A stretch of DNA of 56,523 bases, from positions 1 to 56,523 of the forward strand of contig CACFJT010000007.1 of assembly GCA_902566705.1 (NCBI GenBank), in the 5' to 3' direction. This document shows positions 7,988 through 15,423 of the stretch, one piece after another. This DNA comes from an uncultured Pelagibacteraceae bacterium (GTDB taxonomy: Bacteria; Pseudomonadota; Alphaproteobacteria; Pelagibacterales; Pelagibacteraceae). Below the pieces are notes generated by a model that saw only the letters and a program-made list of their open reading frames with translations, was not told where the DNA came from and made no database searches. Within the stretch, counting starts at the first letter, position 1, and the number at the start of each line of letters is the position of its first letter. A program made the position numbers and the translations under genes.

Positions 7988-8869
7988 TTAATTATTTTGA
8001 AGTTCATAGATTGAAACGTAGTGTTTCTTTTTAGGAAGTGGGATTATGGTTGGAACTTTAGTCAATCTTGGTTTTATTGATTTATTTCCTACAATTATAT
8101 TTTTGTCATAATTTTCCAAATCAACCTCAGGATGAGGATTTCCATCATTGATTAATGGCCATGCATCACAAGCTCTATATCCAAATAAAATTAAGGGTCT
8201 TGAGTTATTCATTTGATTGTGTCCAGACCCATGAACTGATCTGCAATGAAAAAATACTACTGTTCCAGCCGTTCCAGTTATAGAAACACTATCTTTAGTT
8301 CCTATTTTATTTTTCTTAGTGTCTATTTTTCCAACAAAATAATTTTCTTTGCTGTGGTGGCTGTACAATTTCTTTTTGTGTGAATTCTTTATTATTTTAA
8401 GTGGCCCATTTTTTTCATAACAATCATCTAAATATATACCAACTGTAATTAAATCATCGTTTGTATGAGGGTAAAAAGCCCAATCTTGATGCCATCCAAT
8501 TTCACTACCTTTTTTCTTATTTGGAAGCTTGAAATTTAATTTACCTAGATGAAATCTTACTGTTCCACCTAATAATTTTTTAGCTATAGATATAATTCTT
8601 TTATCTCTAGACAATTCATAGAAAACTTTATGTCTGTTTTGAGGATTATTTAATCTTAGAATTTCTTTATTTTTTGATGAGCCTGAATTGTAGACAAAAT
8701 GGTAATTATTATAGGACTGAGTTCCATTTGTACCATTACCTTTTTTTCTCTTTTTTTCTTTTGAAATTACTTCATTAACAATTTTATTTATTTTATTTAT
8801 CTTTGTTTGAGAAATTAGATTTTCTTTAACAAGAAAGCCATTTTTTTTAAATAAATTTAAATCATTCAT
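7988..8869 (-). CDS. Phytanoyl-CoA dioxygenase (PhyH) family Fe(II)/2-oxoglutarate oxygenase
   Basis: A 293-residue cytosolic non-haem iron oxygenase. The iron-binding triad is visible as H127-x-D129 (GWHQDWAF) and His213 (SVHGSGHN), with Arg224 (SRPLILFGYR) as the 2-oxoglutarate-binding residue. Substrate cannot be read from sequence; the family includes hydroxylases of acyl-CoAs, ectoine, quaternary amines and phosphonates. The upstream Lys-rich stretch (KEKKRKKGNG) is unusual but may be composition bias. It stands alone between the ars and zinc modules. Confidence 0.8.
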   Translation of the reverse strand: MNDLNLFKKNGFLVKENLISQTKINKINKIVNEVISKEKKRKKGNGTNGTQSYNNYHFVYNSGSSKNKEILRLNNPQNRHKVFYELSRDKRIISIAKKLLGGTVRFHLGKLNFKLPNKKKGSEIGWHQDWAFYPHTNDDLITVGIYLDDCYEKNGPLKIIKNSHKKKLYSHHSKENYFVGKIDTKKNKIGTKDSVSITGTAGTVVFFHCRSVHGSGHNQMNNSRPLILFGYRACDAWPLINDGNPHPEVDLENYDKNIIVGNKSIKPRLTKVPTIIPLPKKKHYVSIYELQNN

Positions 8870-8954
8870 AAAGTCAGATTATGAAAGAAAATAAATCGTC
8901 TTTAAAATAAATACAATGCTTTTTGTAAGATTAAATAACAGTAATTATTATTTG

Positions 8955-8988
8955 TTAATCCGAGAATTCAAAAAAATTCCCGGATTAA
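8955..8988 (-). terminator. Hairpin between znuA and the PhyH-family gene
   Basis: TTAATCCG-A-GAATT pairs with AATTC-C-CGGATTAA, one mismatch, around a short A-rich loop, giving a stem of about 13 bp just past the znuA stop. There is no run of T on the znuA side, so it may be a 3' stabilising stem rather than a strict intrinsic terminator. Confidence 0.5.
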
Positions 8989-9000
8989 ACCTAATTTTAA

Positions 9001-10125
9001 TTAACAACCTTTGAAAGATGCAGACATATTTCGAATTAAATTGAAATATAAGTCTTTTCCTGGATCTAATGTTGCACCTAGAGGATCTAGAACACCAGTT
9101 TTAATCTTCATATCTTTTGCTACTGCATTGATAATATCAGGATTAAACTGAGGTTCCGAGAATACACAAGCCACTTTATCATGCTCGATAATTTCTCTAA
9201 TTTCAGAAAGTTGTTCAGCTCCAGGCATAACATCTGTATTAACAGTAAATGCACCTAACACTTTAACATTAAATCTTTCCTCAAAATATTGATAAGCATC
9301 ATGGAATACAATTGAAGAAACGCTACTACTTAAATCTGTCATTACATCAATTGTAAGTTTATCGATTTCTTGTAAAACTTTAGCTAAATTACTTTTATAT
9401 TTAGCTTCATTTTTAGGATCATTTTCAATTAAATGTTCTGCCATTTCATTTAACATAGCTTTTGCATTAATTGGGTCCAACCAAATGTGTGGATCAAATT
9501 CACCATGCGCATGTCCATCATGATCGTCATGTCCGTGGTCGTCATGATCATCCTCTTTTTTACCATGATCGTCATGATCGTGATCATCTTCTTTTTTACC
9601 ATGGTCATCATGGTCATGATCATCTTCTTTTTTCCCATGATCGTCATGGTCGTGATCATCTTCCTTTTTACCGTGGTCATCATGTCCATGATCATCGTGA
9701 TCATCTTCTTTTTTCCCATGATCGTCATGTCCGTGATCATCATGATCATGTTCGTCAAAAATATTTCTCTCTCTAAATTTTAATACCTGTAATCCTTTAG
9801 TTTCCATTAATTCAATTTTTTCTGCTTTCTTAGCAATTGAACTCAATGGTTTTTCTAAAAAACTCTCTAAATCTTCACCAACCCAGAATATTAGGTCTGC
9901 ATTTTGAAGCATTTTTGCGTGCGAAGGTTTCATTGCAAATCCGTGTGGAGAAGCATATCCATCAACTATTAAATCAGGTTTAGCAATACCATCCATTAAG
10001 TAACTAGCTAATGAATGAATTGGTTTAATTGAAGCAACTACTTTTATTTCAGCATTTGCTGGTGTAAAGAATGTTAGAATTGATAATATTGAGAATATAA
10101 GTGGTATTTTTTTAATATTTTTCAT
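9001..10125 (-). CDS. znuA: Zinc ABC transporter, periplasmic zinc-binding protein with long His/Asp-rich loop
   Basis: ZnuA captures Zn2+ in the periplasm for ZnuBC. The 374-residue precursor has a signal peptide ending at ...TPANA (residue 25). Family zinc ligands are visible around His37 (KPIHSLA), His61/His69 (SPHGF...SHAKM) and His213 (DPHIWLDP). Between residues about 124 and 208 is an exceptionally long metal-binding loop built of repeated K-K-E-D-D-H-D-H-D-D-H-G-like units; KK pairs recur at 138, 153, 165, 177 and 189 (15-, then 12-residue spacing). E. coli ZnuA has a much shorter loop. It is divergent from znuCB with a double Zur-box-like site between. Confidence 0.94.
   Translation of the reverse strand: MKNIKKIPLIFSILSILTFFTPANAEIKVVASIKPIHSLASYLMDGIAKPDLIVDGYASPHGFAMKPSHAKMLQNADLIFWVGEDLESFLEKPLSSIAKKAEKIELMETKGLQVLKFRERNIFDEHDHDDHGHDDHGKKEDDHDDHGHDDHGKKEDDHDHDDHGKKEDDHDHDDHGKKEDDHDHDDHGKKEDDHDDHGHDDHDGHAHGEFDPHIWLDPINAKAMLNEMAEHLIENDPKNEAKYKSNLAKVLQEIDKLTIDVMTDLSSSVSSIVFHDAYQYFEERFNVKVLGAFTVNTDVMPGAEQLSEIREIIEHDKVACVFSEPQFNPDIINAVAKDMKIKTGVLDPLGATLDPGKDLYFNLIRNMSASFKGC
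9502..9756 (-). repeat. Tandem coding repeats for the ZnuA His/Asp-rich loop
   Basis: This stretch encodes residues 124-208 of ZnuA as imperfect tandem units of mostly 36 bp, with 45 bp for the variant containing HDDHGHDDHG. Several copies are nearly identical (recurring GATCATCTTCTTTTTT on the plus strand). Unit number is likely to vary among strains by slippage or recombination and is prone to assembly collapse. It also keeps other frames open, creating spurious ORFs. Confidence 0.85.
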
Positions 10126-10145
10126 AATAAGTAATTTAATTGGTT

Positions 10146-10176
10146 GTTATAATATAACGTTATGTAATAATATAAC
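10146..10176. promoter_or_regulatory. Tandem Zur-box-like palindromes between znuA and znuCB
   Basis: GTTATAATATAAC (10146-10158) is a 6-1-6 palindrome, and GTAATAATATAAC (10164-10176) is a one-mismatch copy 18 bp downstream. AT-rich GTTATA-n-TATAAC palindromes are the form of Zur/Fur-family operators in alphaproteobacteria. The 71-bp divergent spacer lies between zinc transporter genes with zur in the same operon. Two sites suggest cooperative repression of both directions by Zur with zinc bound. Confidence 0.75.
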
Positions 10177-10196
10177 ATTTATAAGTCAAGCAATAT

Positions 10197-10943
10197 ATGA
10201 GCTCAGAAAATAGTACATTAGTAAAATTGAATAACGCTGGTTTTAAACAAAATGATAAATGGCTAGTGGAAGGTGTTTCATTAACCGTTAAAAAAGGAAA
10301 GATTGTTACCCTTATTGGACCTAATGGCTCTGGAAAAAGTACTACCGCAAAAATTGCATTGGGAATTTACAAAAACATAGAAGGAAGTGTTGAGAAATAC
10401 ACAAATAAAGTTGGATATGTTCCTCAAAAAATATCTATTGATTGGACCTTACCTTTAAGAGTTTATGATTTTATGCTTCTAACAGAAAATATTAAAGAAG
10501 AGGCAATTGATGAGGCGCTTACATTGACAGGTGTTATCCATCTTAAGAATAAAAATTTAGGAAATTTATCAGGTGGTGAATTTCAAAGAGTTTTAATCGC
10601 AAGAGCAATTTCAAAAAAACCTGAATTATTAGTTCTTGATGAACCTGTTCAAGGAGTTGATTACACTGGTGAAATTGCTTTATATGAATTAATAAAAAGA
10701 ATTTCTGACACACTAAATTGTGGAATTCTATTAATCTCTCATGATCTACATACAGTTATGACTGCAACTGATCATGTGGTTTGTTTAAATGGCCACGTAT
10801 GTTGCTCTGGATCACCAATGGATGTTGCTAAAAATAATGAATATAAAACCTTATTTGGTGAACAAGCATCTCAAATTCTTTCTGTATATGAACATAAACA
10901 TGATCACGTTCATTCAGACAAAGGTGAAATAAAGAAAAATTAA
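10197..10943 (+). CDS. znuC: Zinc ABC transporter ATP-binding protein
   Basis: A 248-residue ATPase for zinc import. The Walker A is GPNGSGKSTT, the signature LSGGEFQRV, Walker B LLVLDEPVQGVD, and the switch His is in ISHDLHTV. The C-terminus carries a small His-rich tail (YEHKHDHVHSD), echoing the ZnuA loop. It starts 20 bp downstream of the Zur-box-like pair and is followed by znuB after a 1-bp gap. Confidence 0.93.
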   Translation: MSSENSTLVKLNNAGFKQNDKWLVEGVSLTVKKGKIVTLIGPNGSGKSTTAKIALGIYKNIEGSVEKYTNKVGYVPQKISIDWTLPLRVYDFMLLTENIKEEAIDEALTLTGVIHLKNKNLGNLSGGEFQRVLIARAISKKPELLVLDEPVQGVDYTGEIALYELIKRISDTLNCGILLISHDLHTVMTATDHVVCLNGHVCCSGSPMDVAKNNEYKTLFGEQASQILSVYEHKHDHVHSDKGEIKKN

Positions 10944-10944
10944 T

Positions 10945-11748
10945 ATGTTTGATGATTTTTTTATAAGAGCACTAATTGCAGGATTAGGTATAGCTTTAGT
11001 AACTGGACCTCTTGGTTGTTTTGTTGTTTGGAGAAGATTATCTTACTTTGGTGATACATTAGCTCACTCAGCTTTACTTGGTGTAACTTTGGCTTACTCG
11101 TTTGAATTAAACATTGCTCTTTCAGTATTTATTATTTCATCTTTAATTGCTTTAATTTTAATTCAATTACAGAAGAAAACTAATTTACCTGGTGATGCTT
11201 TGCTTGGTCTATTAGCTCACTCTTCTTTAGCTGTTGGATTAGTAGTAATAGGTTTTTTAACCTTTATTCGTTTTGATATTATGGGACTTTTGTTTGGTGA
11301 TATATTAGCTGTCACAACTGATGATTTAATAATCATCTGGACTGGTGGGGCAGTAATTTTATTAGTTCTAAAATTAATTTGGAAACCATTGTTTGCATCT
11401 ACAGTTAATTACGAATTAGCAGAAGCAGAAGGGTTAAACCCTGATAGAGCAAAAGCTATTTTTACAATTCTTATGGCTGCTGTAATAGCCATATCAATTA
11501 AAATGGTAGGTTTATTATTGATCACAGGTATGCTTATTATTCCAGCTGCGATGGCTAGAAATATTTCTGATAGCCCTCAAAAGATGGTGTTATTTTCAAT
11601 AATTGGTGGATTGTTGTCAGTATTATTAGGACTATTTTCATCTCTAGAATTTAATACATCATCTGGGCCTTCAATTATAATGGCTTCTTTGATTTTGTTT
11701 ATATTATCTTTACTTAACATTAAACAATCGATTAAATTGAAAAACTGA
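10945..11748 (+). CDS. znuB: Zinc ABC transporter permease
   Basis: A 267-residue ABC-3 family permease with about eight hydrophobic segments. Diagnostic stretches include FGDTLAHSALLGV near the N-terminus and a C-terminal core with KMVGLLLITGMLIIPAAMARN. Together with ZnuC and the divergent ZnuA it forms the complete high-affinity zinc importer. zur follows 24 bp downstream, so the four genes form one regulatory unit. Confidence 0.93.
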   Translation: MFDDFFIRALIAGLGIALVTGPLGCFVVWRRLSYFGDTLAHSALLGVTLAYSFELNIALSVFIISSLIALILIQLQKKTNLPGDALLGLLAHSSLAVGLVVIGFLTFIRFDIMGLLFGDILAVTTDDLIIIWTGGAVILLVLKLIWKPLFASTVNYELAEAEGLNPDRAKAIFTILMAAVIAISIKMVGLLLITGMLIIPAAMARNISDSPQKMVLFSIIGGLLSVLLGLFSSLEFNTSSGPSIIMASLILFILSLLNIKQSIKLKN

Positions 11749-11772
11749 TAACTAATTGATAAGAATTTAAAG

Positions 11773-12171
11773 ATGCAAAAAGAACATAATCTTTCCAAAA
11801 ATCAAAAAATCATTTTTGATCTTATTGATAAATCTGGTGGACCTATGAAAGCTTATTCAATTTTATTTAATGTTCAAAAAAAGGGAATAAAAGCACCACT
11901 ACAAGTTTATAGAGCCCTAGACAAGTTGGTTGAAATTGGAAAAATTCATAAGATTGAAAGTAGAAATGCTTTTATAGCTTGTCAAAATTCAAGTTGTCAG
12001 GTTTCTAAAGCAACAGCTTTTTCAATTTGTGAAAGTTGCGAAAATGTATCTGAAATAAGTAATTCAAAACTTTCAAAATATTTATCTAATTTTTCAGATG
12101 ACTCTGGAATGAAATATAGCAAGTATAATTTAGAATTTTTTGGTTTATGTAAAAAATGTAAATCAAAATAA
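11773..12171 (+). CDS. zur: Zinc uptake regulator, Fur family
   Basis: A 132-residue Fur-family repressor: N-terminal winged helix (residues about 8-65, APLQVYRALDKLVEIGKIHKI) and a C-terminal metal and dimerisation domain. Two CxxC pairs (Cys86/Cys89 in CESC, Cys126/Cys129 in CKKC) supply the structural zinc site. Position after znuCB and the palindromes upstream of znuC point to Zur rather than Fur or Mur. The stop overlaps the next start by one base. Confidence 0.87.
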   Translation: MQKEHNLSKNQKIIFDLIDKSGGPMKAYSILFNVQKKGIKAPLQVYRALDKLVEIGKIHKIESRNAFIACQNSSCQVSKATAFSICESCENVSEISNSKLSKYLSNFSDDSGMKYSKYNLEFFGLCKKCKSK

Positions 12172-13169
12172 TGAGCAATGTATCTTTAACTTTAGACGAA
12201 ATATTTGAACTAGCTAAAAAAACACTTTTGGCAAATGGTTGTGATGATGAAACAGCATCAATTTTATCTGACCTAATTAGAAATGCTGAAAGAGATGGTT
12301 CTGTATCACATGGTCTATTTAGATTACCAGCTTACGTGACTGGACTTAAAGGAGGAAAAATAAATGGTAAAGGGAAACCCGAAGTAAAAAAAATATCTCC
12401 ATCAGTAATTAAAGTTGAAGGAAATAATTGTTTAGCACCTGTTGTTTTAAATAAAGGATTGCCTGAATTAGCTAAAGCTGCAAAAGAAAATGGTGTTGCA
12501 GTATTAGCAATAAATAATTCACATCATATGGCTGCTATGTGGCCTGAAACAGAAAAGTTAGCTGAAGATGGTTTGGTTGCATTTGCATGTACATCTTACA
12601 AACCTGCTGTTGCACCTGCAGGAGCAATAAAACCATTATTTGGAACGAACCCAATTTCATTTGCTTGGCCAAGACCTGGTAAAACTCCTGTTGTTTATGA
12701 TATGGCAACAGCATCTATGGCTATGGGAGAAGTTCAAGTTGCTAAAAGAGAAGGGCATAAAGTTCCACTTGGAACTGGTTTGACCAAAGATGGTAAAGAA
12801 ACAACTGATCCAGGGGAAATTGCTGATGGTGGAGTTTTATTACCTTTTGGTGGTTACAAAGGATCCGCAATTGCAATGATGGTAGAATTAATGGCAGGCG
12901 CATTAGTTGGAGATAATTTTAGTTTTGAAACTGCTGCCAAAGATAATAATGATGGTGGTCCTCCAAGTGGCGGTGAATTCATACTAGCCATTAACCCAGA
13001 TAAAACTTCAGGTACTAATTGGCAAAAACATGCTGAGGAATTTTTTGAAAAAATGAAATCAATGGGTGAAGTAAGATTACCTGGAGAAAGACGTCACAAG
13101 AATAGAATGGATACTGGTCCAAGAAATATTAACGAAGAATTAGTAAATAAAATTAAATCTCTAAGCTAA
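12171..13169 (+). CDS. LDH2/malate-type NAD(P)-dependent oxidoreductase
   Basis: A 332-residue member of the malate/L-lactate dehydrogenase (LDH2) family, which has its own NAD(P)-binding fold. Family landmarks are SHGLFRLPAYV near the N-terminus, NNSHHMAAMWPETE (catalytic His region, about 116-126), LFGTNPISFAWPRP, and GGYKGSAIAMMVELMAG. The HHxAAxWP variant reminds me of delta1-piperideine/pyrroline-2-carboxylate reductases, but substrates in this family are hard to predict. It is coupled to zur through TAATG, though no zinc role is evident. Its 3' end overlaps the convergent xthA by 9 bp. Confidence 0.8.
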   Translation: MSNVSLTLDEIFELAKKTLLANGCDDETASILSDLIRNAERDGSVSHGLFRLPAYVTGLKGGKINGKGKPEVKKISPSVIKVEGNNCLAPVVLNKGLPELAKAAKENGVAVLAINNSHHMAAMWPETEKLAEDGLVAFACTSYKPAVAPAGAIKPLFGTNPISFAWPRPGKTPVVYDMATASMAMGEVQVAKREGHKVPLGTGLTKDGKETTDPGEIADGGVLLPFGGYKGSAIAMMVELMAGALVGDNFSFETAAKDNNDGGPPSGGEFILAINPDKTSGTNWQKHAEEFFEKMKSMGEVRLPGERRHKNRMDTGPRNINEELVNKIKSLS

Positions 13170-13937
13170 ATTAATCTCAATTGGTGTGTGATCAGAAGGC
13201 TTTTCTCTTCCACGTGGATCTTTATTAATATTAATATCTTTAATTTGATCAATTATAGAATTTGAAACTAAAAAATGATCAATCCTCATACCGTTATTTT
13301 TTTGCCATGCACCTCTCATATAATCCCAAAATGTATATCCTTCTTTATTTTCATAAAAATGTCTGTAGACATCATTAAAACCAAGATTAATCATTTCTCT
13401 AAATTTTTTTCTTATTTCAAGTCTGTATAAAGCATCGTCTTCGAAACTTTTAACATTATAAACATCTTCTGCTGAAGGGATAATATTGAAATCACCAGCT
13501 AAAATAATATTTGAATTTTTTTTAGATAAAGTTTTTAATTGCTTTATTAATTGATCAAGCCAATTTTTTTTATAAGCATATTTTTCAGTATCTACAGGAT
13601 TACCATTAGGGGTGTAAATATTTATTAATTGTATATTTTTTTTCTTATGTTCAAATTCAGCTGAAATTATTCTTGATTGTTTTAACTTATCCCTAATTAA
13701 ATCTGTTTTGACATTTTTTAGTTTATTTTTAGATACAATTGCTACACCATTGTAACTTTTTTGACCAAATACATGACTTTCATAGTCCATTGATGAAAAA
13801 TCATCATATGGAAAATTAACATCTTCAGTTTTGATTTCCTGCATCATTAAAATATCAGGTTTATATTTTAATAAATAGCTTTTGATATTTTCAATTCTTG
13901 CTCTTACCGAGTTTACATTCCAAGATGAAATGAGCAT
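13161..13937 (-). CDS. xthA: Exodeoxyribonuclease III / AP endonuclease
   Basis: ExoIII-family DNA repair nuclease of 258 residues. SWNVNSVRAR gives the metal-binding Asn, MQEIKTE the catalytic Glu, AGDFNIIP the Asp/Asn pair and SDHTPIEI the C-terminal Asp-His. The frame is open further upstream, but the family N-terminus begins at MLISSWNVNS. ATG 13937 overlaps the stop of the ErpA-type gene by one base, so I use that start. It would cut abasic sites and degrade 3' ends in base-excision repair. Confidence 0.92.
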   Translation of the reverse strand: MLISSWNVNSVRARIENIKSYLLKYKPDILMMQEIKTEDVNFPYDDFSSMDYESHVFGQKSYNGVAIVSKNKLKNVKTDLIRDKLKQSRIISAEFEHKKKNIQLINIYTPNGNPVDTEKYAYKKNWLDQLIKQLKTLSKKNSNIILAGDFNIIPSAEDVYNVKSFEDDALYRLEIRKKFREMINLGFNDVYRHFYENKEGYTFWDYMRGAWQKNNGMRIDHFLVSNSIIDQIKDININKDPRGREKPSDHTPIEINLA

Positions 13938-14254
13938 TAAAGTGAGAAAGACACTCCACAACCACATGAAGATTTGGTTTGTGGATTAGAAATTTTGAAT
14001 TGTTCACCTATAAGTTCAGACACATAATCAACCTCAGATCCTTTAAGCAAATCAGCTGAAGTTTTATCAATTAAAATATTTTGATAATTTAAATCATCAT
14101 CTTGTTTTGATTTATCAAATGTAAATTCATATTGAAAACCAGAACATCCTCCACCTTTGATAGCGATTCTGAAGAATGATCCTTTGTCTTTTTTTGACAA
14201 CAAATTTTCTATTTGTTTTAACGCTTTATCCGTAAATTTAATTTCTTTAATCAT
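13937..14254 (-). CDS. erpA: Iron-sulfur cluster insertion protein, HesB/IscA family (ErpA-like)
   Basis: A 105-residue A-type Fe-S carrier. The three conserved cysteines are present: Cys37 in GGGCSGFQYEF and Cys97/Cys99 in SSCGCGVSFSL at the C-terminus. In alphaproteobacteria this protein commonly sits between dgt and xthA, as here. It would pass Fe-S clusters to apo-proteins. ErpA versus IscA cannot be separated firmly by sequence alone; ErpA is chosen from context. Confidence 0.87.
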   Translation of the reverse strand: MIKEIKFTDKALKQIENLLSKKDKGSFFRIAIKGGGCSGFQYEFTFDKSKQDDDLNYQNILIDKTSADLLKGSEVDYVSELIGEQFKISNPQTKSSCGCGVSFSL

Positions 14255-14304
14255 GTCTGAACACTGATATTACTAATATAATACTTAATTATTTAAATTA
14301 AAGG

Positions 14305-15423
14305 ATGAAAAAAGACACTTTGTTAGGAGTATTTAAAAGTAAAGGCAGACTTAATAAAGAGGCTAATTCAAAATACAGATCTCCTTTTCAACGCGACAGA
14401 GATCGTATAATTCACAGTGCATCATTTAGAAGATTAAAGCATAAAACCCAAGTATTTGTTAACACAGAAGGGGATCATTTTAGAACAAGGATTACTCATT
14501 CAATTGAAGTTGCTCAAATAGCAAGATCAATTGCAAAATATCTAAAATTAAATGAAGATTTAGCTGAAACCTTAAGTCTTGCTCATGATTTGGGTCATAC
14601 ACCATTTGGTCATGCAGGAGAGGATGCTTTAGATGAATGTATGGAAAATTATGGTGGTTTTGATCATAATCTTCAGACACTAAGAATTGTAATGTTTTTA
14701 GAAAATAAATATTTCAAATTTGCTGGATTAAATTTAACTCTTGAAACTTTAGAGGGACTTTTAAAACATAACGGACCAGTAGACGATCTAAGCATGATCG
14801 ACAAACTAATCGGATCAAAAGTTTTCAAAAATAAGATTAACTTTAATACGTATCCATCATTAGAAGCTCAAATATCAGCAATATCAGATGATATTGCTTA
14901 TAATAATCATGATATTCAGGATGGAATCAAAGCTAATTTATTTAAGCTTGAAGAATTAGTAGAATTAGATTTTTTCAAAAATATTTACCAAAGATATAAA
15001 AACAAAATAAATAAAAAAAATTATAAAATTGCTATTTACCAAATCATAAGAGACTCAATAGATATTATGATAAGAGATTTACTAAGTAATACAGAAAAAA
15101 ATATTAAAAAATTTAAAATTAAGTCATTAAAAGACGTATCAAAATCAAATCAATTAATAGTTTCTTTTTCAGGTAAAATAGAAAATTCAGAACAAGAAAT
15201 TAGATCATTTTTAAGACATAGAATGTATGACAATAAATCGGTGCTTAATAAGAATCAAAGAGGTAAAATGATAATTAAGAAATTATTTAAAATAATTAAA
15301 TTAAATCCCAGAAAATTTCTTACTAAAGAGCAATTGACTAAAGACAAATATAGAGCTATTTCAGATTTTATATCTGGTATGACAGACAGATATGCAATTA
15401 ACCTTTATAACGATAATAGATGA
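14305..15423 (+). CDS. dgt: dGTP triphosphohydrolase-like protein (HD domain)
   Basis: A 372-residue HD-superfamily protein. The metal ligands are visible in FRTRITHSIEVAQI and LAHDLGHTPFGHAGE, and the N-terminal RSPFQRDRDRIIHSASFRRL is typical of the Dgt/dNTPase family. The likely role is dNTP hydrolysis that balances nucleotide pools. It opens a co-directional run reaching secF; its stop overlaps argS by 4 bp (ATGA). The C-terminal half is Lys-rich and less conserved. Confidence 0.88.
   Translation: MKKDTLLGVFKSKGRLNKEANSKYRSPFQRDRDRIIHSASFRRLKHKTQVFVNTEGDHFRTRITHSIEVAQIARSIAKYLKLNEDLAETLSLAHDLGHTPFGHAGEDALDECMENYGGFDHNLQTLRIVMFLENKYFKFAGLNLTLETLEGLLKHNGPVDDLSMIDKLIGSKVFKNKINFNTYPSLEAQISAISDDIAYNNHDIQDGIKANLFKLEELVELDFFKNIYQRYKNKINKKNYKIAIYQIIRDSIDIMIRDLLSNTEKNIKKFKIKSLKDVSKSNQLIVSFSGKIENSEQEIRSFLRHRMYDNKSVLNKNQRGKMIIKKLFKIIKLNPRKFLTKEQLTKDKYRAISDFISGMTDRYAINLYNDNR

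Noticed and set aside
8870..9000. Possible riboswitch or small RNA before the PhyH-family gene
   Set aside because: Apart from the hairpin at 8955-8988 I see no conserved riboswitch core or paired structure.
9450..9783. Several long frames on both strands across the znuA repeat, and a CRISPR-like look
   Set aside because: They arise because the 36/45-bp coding repeat lacks stops in other frames; the units encode His/Asp-rich ZnuA sequence in frame and have no spacer-repeat structure.
13937..13967. Upstream start for xthA
   Set aside because: The extra residues (MWLWSVFLTL) lie inside the ErpA-type gene and precede the conserved ExoIII N-terminus.
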